NCBI GenBank assembly: GCA_050742535.1
Contig: JBOGIQ010000008.1
Location: 1-49,614, forward strand
Length of the DNA stretch: 49,614 nt
Reading direction: 5' to 3'
From: Gp6-AA40 sp050742535
Lineage (GTDB): Bacteria > Acidobacteriota > Vicinamibacteria > Vicinamibacterales > UBA2999
The notes under the pieces were generated by a model. The model made no database searches, was not told the origin of the DNA, and saw only the letters and a list, made by a program, of their open reading frames with translations. The position numbers were made by a program, and so were the translations under genes. Of the stretch, positions 8,289 to 16,815 are shown in pieces. Numbering within the stretch: position 1 is the first letter of the stretch; each line of letters begins with the position of its first letter.

Positions 8289-9713
8289 GTGGCGAAAGCG
8301 TCTGCCCCGAACGAGTTGAACGGGCGGCGGGTCGGCGAGCCGATCCGCGCCATCTCCAACAGCATCCTCGACACCATCGGCAACACGCCGCTCGTCCGCA
8401 TCAACGCCATCACCCGCGGCGTGACCGAGGCGACCGTCCTCGCCAAGCTCGAAACCTTCAACCCGGGGAATTCGCTGAAGGACCGGATGGCGGTCCGCAT
8501 GATCGAGGACGCCGAGCGCCAGGGCCTGCTGAAGCCGGGCGGCACGATCATCGAGGGCACCTCCGGCAACACCGGCATGGGCCTGGCGATTACGGCCGTC
8601 ATCAAGGGCTATCGCTGCATTTTCACCACCACCGACAAGCAGTCGAAGGAGAAGATCGATGCGTTGAAGGCCTTCGGCGCCGAGGTGATCATCTGCCCGA
8701 CGGACGTCGATCCGGAGGACCCGCGTTCGTACTATTCCGTCTCTTCACGGCTGGCGCGCGAGATTCCCGGCGCGTGGAAAGCGAACCAGTACGACAACCT
8801 GTCGAACACCGCCGCACACTACGAGTGGACGGCGCCGGAGATCTGGGAGCAGACCGGCGGCCGCGTGACGCACCTCGTCGTCGGCGTCGGGACCGGCGGC
8901 ACGGTGAGCGGCATCGGCCGGTATTTCAAGGAGCGGAACCCGGCGATCAAGGTGTGGGGCATCGACACCTACGGGTCGGTGTTCAAGAAGTACAAGGACA
9001 CCGGCATCTTCGACAAGAACGAAATCTATCCGTACATCACGGAGGGCATCGGCGAGGACTTTCTGCCGGCGAACGTCGACTTCACCATCATCGACCACTT
9101 CGAGAAGGTGACGGACAAGGACGCGGCCATCATGACGCGCCGCCTGGCGCGCGAAGAAGGAATCTGGGTCGGCAACTCCGCCGGCGCCGCCATGGCCGGC
9201 GTCGTCCAGCTCGCGGAGCACTTCGGCCCGGATGACATGGTCGTGGTCGTGTTCCACGATCACGGCTCGCGCTACACCGGGAAGATGTTCAACGACGAGT
9301 GGATGCGGTCGAAGGGCTTCCTCGAGGTGTCGGGCATGACCGCCCGCGATCTGGTCGAATTCCGTGTCTCAGGCGAGCTCTACACCATCGAAGCGGCGCG
9401 GCCGGTGGAAGAGGCGATCCGCGTGATGAGCGACCACGACTTCTCGCAGATCTGCGTCACGAAAGCGGGCCGCATCATCGGCTCGCTCAACGAGGCGCAT
9501 CTGTACGAGGAGTTCGTGCGCGATCCGGGCTGCAAGTCGAAGTCGGTCGAGGAGATCATGCAGCCGGCGTTTCCGTTCGTGGACGCGTCGACGCCGGTGC
9601 AGTTCCTGTCGACGATGATTTCGTCGGAGCAGCCGGCGCTGCTGATCAGGGATTTCAAGACTCAGAAGACGTTCATCATCACGCGGTCGGACATCATTCG
9701 CGTGTTGACCTAG
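8289..9713 (+). CDS. Cystathionine beta-synthase (PLP enzyme with CBS-domain pair)
   Basis: The start is taken as the GTG at 8289, since the upstream frame translates the repeat tract. That gives 474 residues. The catalytic part shows NPGNSLKDR with the PLP lysine at residue 64, the phosphate-binding loop GTSGNTG (90-96) and GVGTGGTVSGIG. It belongs to the fold-type II cysteine synthase/cystathionine beta-synthase family, which condenses serine or O-acetylserine with homocysteine or sulfide. The last ~130 residues form two CBS motifs (VEEAIRVMSDHDFSQICV and a second ending FIITRSDIIRVL), likely an adenosyl-ligand regulatory module. It ends 2 bp from the convergent DUF4252 stop. Cystathionine beta-synthase is favoured over plain cysteine synthase because of the CBS pair. 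Confidence 0.9.
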   Translation: MAKASAPNELNGRRVGEPIRAISNSILDTIGNTPLVRINAITRGVTEATVLAKLETFNPGNSLKDRMAVRMIEDAERQGLLKPGGTIIEGTSGNTGMGLAITAVIKGYRCIFTTTDKQSKEKIDALKAFGAEVIICPTDVDPEDPRSYYSVSSRLAREIPGAWKANQYDNLSNTAAHYEWTAPEIWEQTGGRVTHLVVGVGTGGTVSGIGRYFKERNPAIKVWGIDTYGSVFKKYKDTGIFDKNEIYPYITEGIGEDFLPANVDFTIIDHFEKVTDKDAAIMTRRLAREEGIWVGNSAGAAMAGVVQLAEHFGPDDMVVVVFHDHGSRYTGKMFNDEWMRSKGFLEVSGMTARDLVEFRVSGELYTIEAARPVEEAIRVMSDHDFSQICVTKAGRIIGSLNEAHLYEEFVRDPGCKSKSVEEIMQPAFPFVDASTPVQFLSTMISSEQPALLIRDFKTQKTFIITRSDIIRVLT

Positions 9714-9715
9714 AT

Positions 9716-10255
9716 TCAGTTGATCCCGATGTTGTGCGGGATCCCGAAGATGCCGCCGAGACCACCGAGCTTGCTCAGGTCGATCGGGCCGACGATGTTG
9801 ATGACCTGCAGCTCGTTTCGTTCGGCGTTGATGATGAAGATGCCGCCCATCTTGCCGCCGGGATTGAACAACCAGATTTCCTGCAGTTCAAAGTCGCCGT
9901 CCCTGCCCTTTTCCTCATTGACCACGATTCTCGTCCAGCCGGGCGCCGACAGCTGTTTGCGAATCGGTGTGAGGTCGTCCATCGAATAGGCTTTGGCGTC
10001 GTCGAACTCGTAGCTGCGGACGTACACGCCCTCGAGCTCGGAGAGGATCTGTTTTGCCACTTCCGACTTTCCTCCGGGCGCCACGAGGGCCTGACTGGCT
10101 GTCTTCAACATCGATGCATCGATGGTCACTTCCTGCTTTTCGCTCGCGCGCTCGCCGAGGCGATCGAGAGCCGACAGGTTGATCCGCGCGCCCTGTGCGC
10201 TGGCAGCAACCGGAACAAGCAGCGTGAACGCGACGAGCGCAATCGTAGTCTTCAT
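9716..10255 (-). CDS. DUF4252 exported protein
   Basis: The 179-residue protein has a signal peptide (MKTTIALVAFTLLVPVAASA). The mature part contains LEGVYVRSYEFDDAKAY and WTRIVVNEEKGRDGDFELQEIWLF, as expected for DUF4252. A Gly-rich tail (KLGGLGGIFGI) ends it. Members are small periplasmic proteins of unknown function, often encoded beside an ECF sigma factor. That holds here: it lies 9 bp downstream of a membrane protein that overlaps a sigma-factor gene, so it is probably the output or sensor component of that module. Confidence 0.75.
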   Translation of the reverse strand: MKTTIALVAFTLLVPVAASAQGARINLSALDRLGERASEKQEVTIDASMLKTASQALVAPGGKSEVAKQILSELEGVYVRSYEFDDAKAYSMDDLTPIRKQLSAPGWTRIVVNEEKGRDGDFELQEIWLFNPGGKMGGIFIINAERNELQVINIVGPIDLSKLGGLGGIFGIPHNIGIN

Positions 10256-10264
10256 GGGGTCCCC

Positions 10265-10633
10265 TTACCGGCCTCCGTCCTCAGCCGGCTGCGAAAGCTT
10301 GCTCTGCACGACCGCAAGCGTGTCGCTCGTGATCTGCAGCGCAATGCGAAGTTCTTCCTGCACGCGCGCGGCCTCGGCGGCCCGCTGCTGCGTGTAATAC
10401 CGTTCCGCGCCGCCGGCGGCGACGGCGAACACGGCGGCCGCAGCCAGCCAGCGGCGCACGCCCGGGGCTCCCAAGCCCTGGCGGAGGTGGCCAACCGAGG
10501 TTGGGACCGCCTGCCGTTCCTGCGCCGGTTGCTCGTTGATCCGCGCCAGCACGCGATCGGCCAGGTCGGCCGGCGCCTGCTTGCGCCGCAGCGCTTCGCG
10601 AAGTTCGTCGTCTATGTTCATGAGTGGATTCAT
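10265..10633 (-). CDS. Small single-pass membrane protein, putative anti-sigma factor
   Basis: The ATG at 10633 overlaps the TGA of the sigma-factor gene (ATGA), giving 122 residues. The N-terminal ~60 residues are charged and helical (MNIDDELREALRRKQAP). One membrane segment follows (RRWLAAAAVFAVAAGGAER), then an outer helical tail (QEELRIALQITSDTLAVVQSKL). No HxxxCxxC zinc motif is present, so it is not a canonical ZAS anti-sigma factor. The position directly after the sigma gene and the topology suggest that role. Confidence 0.65.
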   Translation of the reverse strand: MNPLMNIDDELREALRRKQAPADLADRVLARINEQPAQERQAVPTSVGHLRQGLGAPGVRRWLAAAAVFAVAAGGAERYYTQQRAAEAARVQEELRIALQITSDTLAVVQSKLSQPAEDGGR

Positions 10634-11346
10634 CACTCGCCCCTACCCACCAGGCGCTCACGCAGCGCGATGATCGACCGGCGTAGATGGCTCTTCACGG
10701 TGTTGACCGGCATGCCCAGGGCATCCGCTATCTCCGTCGGTTCCATTTCCTCCTGATACCGGAGCACCACCACCATCCGGGCGCGATCCGGCAGCTCGGC
10801 GACCAGTTCCTCCAGCCGCTCGGCGACGAACACCTCACGCGGCTCCGGCGAATGACCCGGATCCGGCAGCGTGTCGGTCGCAAACTCCTGACGGTGGTTT
10901 CGCCGCCTGATCTCGTCGATGCACCGGTGACCGGCGACGCGCCGCAGCCACGAGACGACGTGCGCCTCGGACTCCAGCCGATGCAGGCTCCGATACAGCT
11001 CGAGGAAGACCTCCTGTGCCAGATCCTCGGCCGCCGGCCTGCTGCGCAGCATGTGCAGCGCCACGCTGAAAACCATGTTCTGGTGCTTGCGGACGATGGC
11101 GGCAAACGCGGCCTGGTCGCCGGCCTTGGCCTTCGTCAGCAGGTCCTGGCTGTCGGTGGCGGCGGCCGCGGCGAATCGCGGCGAGGCCACCGGAACGGCC
11201 ACCGGATGGGCCTGAGCGACCGGTGCCTCAGCGCGTGCGAACGGTGCCGCCGTCACCATATCTGCCTGTAAATACGGCTGCTGGGCCGGAAGGGGTGCAG
11301 GGTCATTACCGAAGAGCTGTCGGGCCCAGCCGGGGCGCGATTTCAT
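10633..11346 (-). CDS. ECF-family RNA polymerase sigma factor
   Basis: The 237-residue protein has region 2 (FAAIVRKHQNMVFSVALHML, then AEDLAQEVFLELYR and WLRRVAGHRCIDEIRRR). It also has region 4 (LVAELPDRARMVVVLRY, then PTEIADALGMPVNTVKSHL). A Pro/Ala-rich N-terminal extension of about 65 residues is unusual. The true start could instead be the ATG at 11259, which removes half of it. The gene lies 16 bp after the VWFA gene, and its stop overlaps the next start, so VWFA, sigma, membrane protein and DUF4252 are probably one operon. Confidence 0.9.
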   Translation of the reverse strand: MKSRPGWARQLFGNDPAPLPAQQPYLQADMVTAAPFARAEAPVAQAHPVAVPVASPRFAAAAATDSQDLLTKAKAGDQAAFAAIVRKHQNMVFSVALHMLRSRPAAEDLAQEVFLELYRSLHRLESEAHVVSWLRRVAGHRCIDEIRRRNHRQEFATDTLPDPGHSPEPREVFVAERLEELVAELPDRARMVVVLRYQEEMEPTEIADALGMPVNTVKSHLRRSIIALRERLVGRGE

Positions 11347-11362
11347 GGAGAAATCGTCCCGA

Positions 11363-13393
11363 TCAGGGCACGACGCGGAATGCGGTGAACCGCGTCGCCC
11401 TGCCTTGCGTCACTTCGACGGCGTAATCTCCCGGCGCGATGGACGTGAGCGGCACGTCCGCCACGATCCAGCGGAACTGGCCGCTTTCATCCTCACGGGC
11501 GGTGATCTGCACCGGCGTCGCGAGCGCACCCCCACGCCTGTCGCGGAGCTGCGCGGTTGCAGGCTCGCGGGAGTCGGTCGGCAGCTCGAGCCGCAGCCGG
11601 TCGGTTCTGTAAAACCGCGGATCGGCCGTGCGCGCATAGCGCGGACCGGTCGTCGGCCCGCGTCGCAGCAGGAGAGCCTCTCCGAGGGAGCTTGTGGATT
11701 CCGGAACGACGACGCGCAGAACCTCTCCCACCGGTGCGCCGCCCGCGCCAGTGAGCTGCAGTTGTATCGAGTACTCGCCGGGTGCGAGCGCGTCCGATCC
11801 GCGCAACTCGAATGCGAAATTCGTTGCCGCGGTTACGGGAAGCTGTCGCGAGATCGGGTCGCCTCCACGAATGGGGCGCAGGAGCATCTCCACCGTTCCG
11901 CCTTCGGCCTGCGTACGCTGCCGGCGCAGTTGTGGATCGAGCTCCGCGTCGATCCAGACACTGGTCGTCTGTGCGCCCGGAGCCGTGCCGCGCGTCCACA
12001 CTGCCGGCCGCACGTACAAGGCACTCGTGCTGGAGACATTCAGCGCCCGCATCGACACGTCGACCGGATCCGGGGGCTTACGGGTCTCGACCGAAACGAC
12101 GACGGCCGGCGCCGGGAGTCCTGCGACATATCCCGCGCGCGCGCTGACGTCCGTATCCGGACGGCTGACTTTCACGGTGATTCGCCGGAACCGGCCGTCG
12201 GCCGTGGCGTTTGCCGGCGTATAGCCAACCAGATAATACGAGGACGTCGTCGTCACGATGCGGCGGAGGATCTCGTCGACGTTGTTCGTGTTCACGATCG
12301 GCAGACCGTCGGTTTCTTCCGCGAGATCCCGCAGCGACGACTGCATCAGTACGGTACTGTTGTTCTCGAAGGACCCTCTCAGCCGCAGGTTGCGCGTCGG
12401 ATCGGATGCCGTGCGCAGCAGCGAGATCGGATAAAAGGACACGTTGGTGCGCCGGGCATACGTCGCGATCTGATCGAGGCGGCTGGCGTGATCGAGCGAT
12501 GCGAGGTCCCGGAGATCCTGTTCGCAGTCTGATGGGATACGGGCGCCCGACACACCGCCGCTGTCGCCAAGGCGCGGAACGATGCCGATGCCGCCGCCAC
12601 CGCCGATCGGAAAGCCCCCGGATTCCGGCTGGCCGCGTGCTGGAAGACGCGGGTTCTTCGTGTACAGCCGGAAGCCGTCCGTCATGACCAAAATATGCTT
12701 GCGTTCGTCGCGCAGGCCGCTGAGATGCGTGACCAGTCCTTCGAGCGCCTGGAAGGTCACCAGTTCGCGATAGCGCGCCTTCATCTCGCCGTTGGGACTT
12801 CCGCCGCCCGGTCGGAAGCACGCATCCCAGCGGTCGAATTTCGGATCCTTGTTCAGGTCGCGGAACCACGCCTCATCCTCACGGGGAACCTGCCGCTGGA
12901 AGATGAGGTCTTCGATGCGCATATATGGCGTCATCACCGCAACGACGTCGTCCGGCCCCAGCAGGCCGTTCAGCATTTCGAGGACCTGAGACTGCGTCTG
13001 GCGGGATGGCGTCTGGCGCTGCGCGGCGGTGGGCCGTGGCTCGGGCGTCGTCAGGAAAACAACGAACAGGCGGGCGCGATGATCGGTTGCCAGCTTGCGG
13101 CGCTCCGGGGCCGTCTGCGGCTCGACGGCAGGCCGCGATCCCGGCTCGGCGAATACGATTCGCTCGAACGTGTCCACGTTTTGCGCGACGCCGTCTTCGA
13201 ATACCTGTACTTCCTCACGGCGCAGGTCCCTGACCGGCTCGCCATCACGCGTGACGTACAAATCGACACGAACCGACTGAATGCCCGTGCGGAAGGTCGG
13301 CTGCTGAGGATCGGAAGCGGGACGGTCCTGCGCCGTCGTGACGGCGGCAAGGCCAAGCCATAGGGACACCAGGATTTTTGGTCCCGAGCGCAT
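11363..13393 (-). CDS. VWFA-related acidobacterial exported protein (TIGR03436 type)
   Basis: Starting at the ATG at 13393 gives 676 residues with a signal peptide (KILVSLWLGLAAVTTAQ); a GTG at 13447 is an alternative. The N-terminal module FRTGIQSVRVDLYVTRDG and LRREEVQVFEDGVAQNVDTFE is the hallmark of this acidobacterial family. A von Willebrand A-like region follows (LFVVFLTTPEPR, KHILVMTDGFRLY), then YYLVGYTPANATADGRFR. A large beta-rich C-terminal half ends the protein. The MIDAS aspartate motif is not clearly conserved (FVVFLTTP where DxSxS would stand), so metal binding is doubtful. The function is unknown; probably an exported adhesion or scaffold protein. Confidence 0.85.
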   Translation of the reverse strand: MRSGPKILVSLWLGLAAVTTAQDRPASDPQQPTFRTGIQSVRVDLYVTRDGEPVRDLRREEVQVFEDGVAQNVDTFERIVFAEPGSRPAVEPQTAPERRKLATDHRARLFVVFLTTPEPRPTAAQRQTPSRQTQSQVLEMLNGLLGPDDVVAVMTPYMRIEDLIFQRQVPREDEAWFRDLNKDPKFDRWDACFRPGGGSPNGEMKARYRELVTFQALEGLVTHLSGLRDERKHILVMTDGFRLYTKNPRLPARGQPESGGFPIGGGGGIGIVPRLGDSGGVSGARIPSDCEQDLRDLASLDHASRLDQIATYARRTNVSFYPISLLRTASDPTRNLRLRGSFENNSTVLMQSSLRDLAEETDGLPIVNTNNVDEILRRIVTTTSSYYLVGYTPANATADGRFRRITVKVSRPDTDVSARAGYVAGLPAPAVVVSVETRKPPDPVDVSMRALNVSSTSALYVRPAVWTRGTAPGAQTTSVWIDAELDPQLRRQRTQAEGGTVEMLLRPIRGGDPISRQLPVTAATNFAFELRGSDALAPGEYSIQLQLTGAGGAPVGEVLRVVVPESTSSLGEALLLRRGPTTGPRYARTADPRFYRTDRLRLELPTDSREPATAQLRDRRGGALATPVQITAREDESGQFRWIVADVPLTSIAPGDYAVEVTQGRATRFTAFRVVP

Positions 13394-13436
13394 GACGAAA
13401 CATAGCAATAGCACGCCTGCGATAGCTAGCGCGGAT

Positions 13437-13455
13437 TTGCGGGACACGCCCGCAA
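13437..13455 (-). terminator. Hairpin after the lipid operon
   Basis: TTGCGGG-ACACG-CCCGCAA is a perfect 7-bp stem with a 5-nt loop, 7 bases past the stop of the last operon gene (13463). No U-tract follows on the minus strand, so factor-independent termination is uncertain. It lies in the 69-bp gap before the VWFA gene. Confidence 0.45.
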
Positions 13456-13462
13456 GAATGCG

Positions 13463-14065
13463 TTAACGGACGGCCCGGGTTGCGAACGTAATCGCCAGGG
13501 ATGCTGCCCAGGCGGCGAAGAGCGACAGCCCTCGTGCCCGCGGTCGCGCGATCGGGAGCGGGGCAATCATCAGCGCGCCGCTCAGTGCAAGCGGCCACCA
13601 CGCCGCCCACGCCGGTGACGGAAGAAGCAGCGACGTGCAGCAGACGAGCCCGGCGGCAGGGGTGGGAATGCCAACGAACCGATCCCCGTCCTGCTCGACG
13701 TTGTAGAACGCCAGCCGCGTGACGACGGCGAGCAGATAGAACCCGGCGATGGACCAGGACAGGATGGCGGCGAGGCCGCCTGCCGGAAAGCGCGCGCTGA
13801 CAACGACGGCAGGGGCCAGGCCGAACGTCACCGCGTCAACCAGGCTGTCGAGTTCGTGTCCGATTTGCGCCTGTCGTGGCGACCTGTTGAACCGCCGCGC
13901 GAAACGGCCGTCGAACGTGTCCATGATCGCGGCGAGCGCGAGCGCGCAACCCGCAACCGCGGTGTTGTGCATGCCGGCGGAGGCGGCGACCGCCGTCACC
14001 GCCGCGGCGAGCGACCCGTAGGTAAGCAGATTGCTGACGTGCAGGTCGTGCAGCGGCGCCCTCAT
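13463..14065 (-). CDS. CDP-alcohol phosphatidyltransferase (PssA-like), lipid operon gene 9
   Basis: The 200-residue integral membrane protein carries the CDP-alcohol motif: D49, DG at 52-53, AR at 56-57, G69, D73 and D77 (DTFDGRFAR, then IGHELDSLVD). The following FGLAPAVVV and the insertion between AR and G resemble phosphatidylserine synthases rather than PgsA. It would transfer a phosphoalcohol moiety from a CDP-linked lipid to an alcohol acceptor, releasing CMP. The ATG overlaps the stop of the kinase-fusion gene (ATGA), making it the last gene of the operon. The natural acceptor is unknown; archaetidylserine synthase-like activity is a possible alternative. Confidence 0.85.
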   Translation of the reverse strand: MRAPLHDLHVSNLLTYGSLAAAVTAVAASAGMHNTAVAGCALALAAIMDTFDGRFARRFNRSPRQAQIGHELDSLVDAVTFGLAPAVVVSARFPAGGLAAILSWSIAGFYLLAVVTRLAFYNVEQDGDRFVGIPTPAAGLVCCTSLLLPSPAWAAWWPLALSGALMIAPLPIARPRARGLSLFAAWAASLAITFATRAVR

Positions 14066-16815
14066 GCTCGCCGCCGGTTCGCTGCGTTCTTACCCAGGCT
14101 ACCCAGGCTACTCAGGCTACCCAGGCTACCCAACATCAGCTCATACAGGCGTGACCACGTGTGAACGACGTGCGGCAGGAACGCGAGCGGCCGGATGCGA
14201 TTGATCATGGCGTAGATCCCGAGCCGCGAGACGAGGAAGTACGCGAGGGCGCTGCGGAATCCTTCCTGCCATGCGCCCCGGTCCAGCGCCAGGCCGGAGT
14301 GCCGTTCGAGCATCGTGCGGTGGCGTTCGATCGATTCGGCAAGCACGTCGCCGTCAACTCCGCCTGGCAGGGCGAAGCAGAGGAACTCGGCGAGGTCGCG
14401 CTGCGGCGCGCCGATCGCCGCGAGTTCCCAGTCATAGGCAACGAGGCGCGGGCCGTGCGGGCCGTTGCGCAGCGCCACATTGCGGGAGTTGAAGTCGTTG
14501 TGGATCAGGGTGCGCGGCAGCGCCTCGAGCGCCGGCGCCCACCGGCTCGCCGTGGCGGCAAGGGCGGCATGCGTTTCGACGAGCCGCTTGCCCGCCCATG
14601 TCTCGAAGACGGGTGCCGCCTGATCGGCGAGAGCCGTCCACAGCGGTGTCATGTCCACGATCGACGCCGTGGACGGAACATGGCCGATCCAGGGCTGCGC
14701 CATCAGTGCGGCTTCCTTGCCGAGCCACCGGGCGTGGATCGCGGCCAGTCCGTCGATGGCAGCCATCCGGAAGCGGGGTGTCCACGCCGCGGGGCTTTGT
14801 GCATCCATCAGCGCCATGTCGCCGAGGTGCTCGAGCAGCAGCCCCCATTCCTGGCGGTCATCGTCGGCCCATGTGCCGTAGCAGCGGGGCAGGTGACGAC
14901 CGATTGAGTCATCGCGATGGTGCTGATAGATCGCCAGCTCACGCACGTGGCCATCGCGAATGCCAAGGCGATCGCGGAACGACACAATCAGACGATGGAG
15001 ATGTGCGTCCACGATCGCCGCGGTCGTCTCGGCGACTTCGATGGCGGCCTCGTCGGGTGGTTTCACCTTGGCCATCACGTCCAGCGTCTCGACGCCCGTC
15101 CCACGCGCCAGCGCCAGCCGGTAGTGGAACAGGCCCGTCTGCTGCCCGCGTTTCCACGACGTCATCTCGCTGATGATGCTGTGCTCGGACCCCCGTCGAA
15201 CGAGTTCGGCGCCGTCGATGCGCAGCTGGCCGTCGCCGAAGTGCCGGCGGAGCAGCGACTCGTATCGATGAATCGGATCGGGAGTTGTGTTTCGTCGACG
15301 CGTATCGATCGAACAATGACTTCCGACGCCGGGCGGTGGCGTCACAAACCCACGACGGATGAAGTCGGCAAGATAGCTGTCCAGCCGTTCGGCGTCCAGC
15401 GGCGGATAGTCGATGCCCGCCAGACGTTCATGGCCTCGCGTCCGCCGGCACTCGATGCGGCTGTGCGCGCTCTCCTCGTAGTGCTCGGGAGCGGTGCGCC
15501 CGTGAACACGCCGTGTGAAGAATCCACGCAGCAGATACAGCGCATGATCGGTGCTGCGCGCGTCGCGATCGAGCCGCTCGAGCCACCGCTCGTACGGTTC
15601 GAGACGGATCGGATAGCCGTAACAATTGGCCCAGAGCACGCACTCGCGCCAGTGCCGCGGACGCGGATGACGCAGATGAAATGTCTCGAGCTGCGCTCCG
15701 CATGACCGGCTCAAGGTGGCGATGGCACTGGCGGCCGTGTCAACCGGCACCGCGTCGAACGCCCAGTCGAGATCCGGGGCGGCGCCTGATTGAATGCATC
15801 CCTTCAGCAGCGCCGCGATCAGATCGTCCACGTTCGAGGCGCCCGAGGACGAATGACCGGCCAGCAGCGCAGGTCTGAAGATTTGCGCCGGCAGCCCGCG
15901 CGATGCGGCTGTCCGGACGAGCGATTCCGCCACGCACTTGCTCTGCGCGTATCCGAGCGGCAAGCGGTCGACATACGGAAGCATGTCGGTCTGTTCCGTC
16001 ACGACCGAGGGACCGTCGTATGCCATGCAAACCGACAGGCTCGACACGAAATGGAACCGCTTGATCCGGCTCGTGCAGGCGAAGCGGAGCAGAGAGGCGG
16101 TGGCCGACACGTTGGGCGCACGCAGTGAGTCGTACGCAGCGACCCAGTTGACGTCGGCAGCCGCGTGATACACCGCATCCGTCATCGCGGCAAGCTCGTC
16201 GTAGAGTCCTGATTTCAGGCCCAGGTTCGGCTGCTCCAGGTTCGCGGCCACGGCCTGGAAGGCGGACGCGTCGGTGGACCGCCACAGTCCATACCGCTGC
16301 AGCGCTGATTGAACCCGGGCGCCGGGGCCGGCATGCTGCGGTCGCACGAGACACACGACCTGCAGCCCCGAATCGATGAGCGTCCGAAGGAGCGACGACC
16401 CCAGGAACCCTGTGGCACCCGTCAGCACGACCCGTCGCACCGCTCCCGGTCGCATCGTCGATCGCGGCGCGATGTCATCAGCCAGACGGCTGTCAGCAAT
16501 CAGCCGGTCACGCACGCCTGATGATTTCTGCCGGCCGCCGCATGCCGCGATGGCATCGCCCAGCGCGTCGACGAGCTGGCGAAGGTCCGGGTAGTCCGTC
16601 AACAGCGACTCGGGAAGCGTGCAGCAGAACCGGTCCTCCAGGACGGCGACGAGCTGCATCGCGCCAAGCGAATCGACGCCGTATGCCGACAGCGGTGTGC
16701 GCGAATCGATCGTGCGCGGATCGATGTGCAGGAACTCGGCGACGACGGCGGCCACGGCGGCTTCCGAGATGACGCTGAGGGTCGATTCGACTGTTCCCAT
16801 GTCGACTGTGTTCAC
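14062..16815 (-). CDS. Carrier protein - thioester reductase - APH kinase fusion, lipid operon gene 8
   Basis: The GTG at 16815 overlaps the ligase stop (GTGA), which decides the start and gives 917 residues. Residues 1-90 form an acyl carrier domain with the phosphopantetheine serine at 49 (YGVDSLGAMQL). Residues 125-490 form an NAD(P)-binding thioester reductase: TGATGFLG (132-139), FVSSLS (257-261) and YAQSK (289-293). Residues ~510-890 are an aminoglycoside-phosphotransferase-like kinase: MAKVK with the probable ATP lysine, HNDFNSRN (772-779) and DWE (795-797). The upstream ligase would load an acyl chain on S49; the reductase would release it as aldehyde or alcohol; the kinase would phosphorylate an alcohol. 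I know of no standard protein with this three-part order. The C-terminal GSL repeats (896-908) come from a nonad DNA repeat. Confidence 0.85.
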   Translation of the reverse strand: MNTVDMGTVESTLSVISEAAVAAVVAEFLHIDPRTIDSRTPLSAYGVDSLGAMQLVAVLEDRFCCTLPESLLTDYPDLRQLVDALGDAIAACGGRQKSSGVRDRLIADSRLADDIAPRSTMRPGAVRRVVLTGATGFLGSSLLRTLIDSGLQVVCLVRPQHAGPGARVQSALQRYGLWRSTDASAFQAVAANLEQPNLGLKSGLYDELAAMTDAVYHAAADVNWVAAYDSLRAPNVSATASLLRFACTSRIKRFHFVSSLSVCMAYDGPSVVTEQTDMLPYVDRLPLGYAQSKCVAESLVRTAASRGLPAQIFRPALLAGHSSSGASNVDDLIAALLKGCIQSGAAPDLDWAFDAVPVDTAASAIATLSRSCGAQLETFHLRHPRPRHWRECVLWANCYGYPIRLEPYERWLERLDRDARSTDHALYLLRGFFTRRVHGRTAPEHYEESAHSRIECRRTRGHERLAGIDYPPLDAERLDSYLADFIRRGFVTPPPGVGSHCSIDTRRRNTTPDPIHRYESLLRRHFGDGQLRIDGAELVRRGSEHSIISEMTSWKRGQQTGLFHYRLALARGTGVETLDVMAKVKPPDEAAIEVAETTAAIVDAHLHRLIVSFRDRLGIRDGHVRELAIYQHHRDDSIGRHLPRCYGTWADDDRQEWGLLLEHLGDMALMDAQSPAAWTPRFRMAAIDGLAAIHARWLGKEAALMAQPWIGHVPSTASIVDMTPLWTALADQAAPVFETWAGKRLVETHAALAATASRWAPALEALPRTLIHNDFNSRNVALRNGPHGPRLVAYDWELAAIGAPQRDLAEFLCFALPGGVDGDVLAESIERHRTMLERHSGLALDRGAWQEGFRSALAYFLVSRLGIYAMINRIRPLAFLPHVVHTWSRLYELMLGSLGSLSSLGSLGKNAANRRRA
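14091..14135 (-). repeat. Nonad tandem tract (GCCTGGGTA on the minus strand), inside gene 3' end
   Basis: On the + strand the 9-mers are TACCCAGGC, TACCCAGGC, TACTCAGGC, TACCCAGGC and a partial TACCCAACA. Being 9 bp, they keep frame and encode repeated Gly-Ser-Leu at the C-terminus of the fusion protein. The same unit occurs at 43790-43870 and 45903-45928. Confidence 0.9.

Noticed and set aside
9299..10756. A 485-residue plus-strand frame across three genes
   Set aside because: It overlaps the end of the cystathionine beta-synthase gene and runs antisense to the DUF4252 and membrane-protein genes.
14062..16815. Aminoglycoside resistance gene
   Set aside because: The APH-like domain is fused to carrier and reductase domains and lies in a lipid operon; resistance would be a poor explanation.
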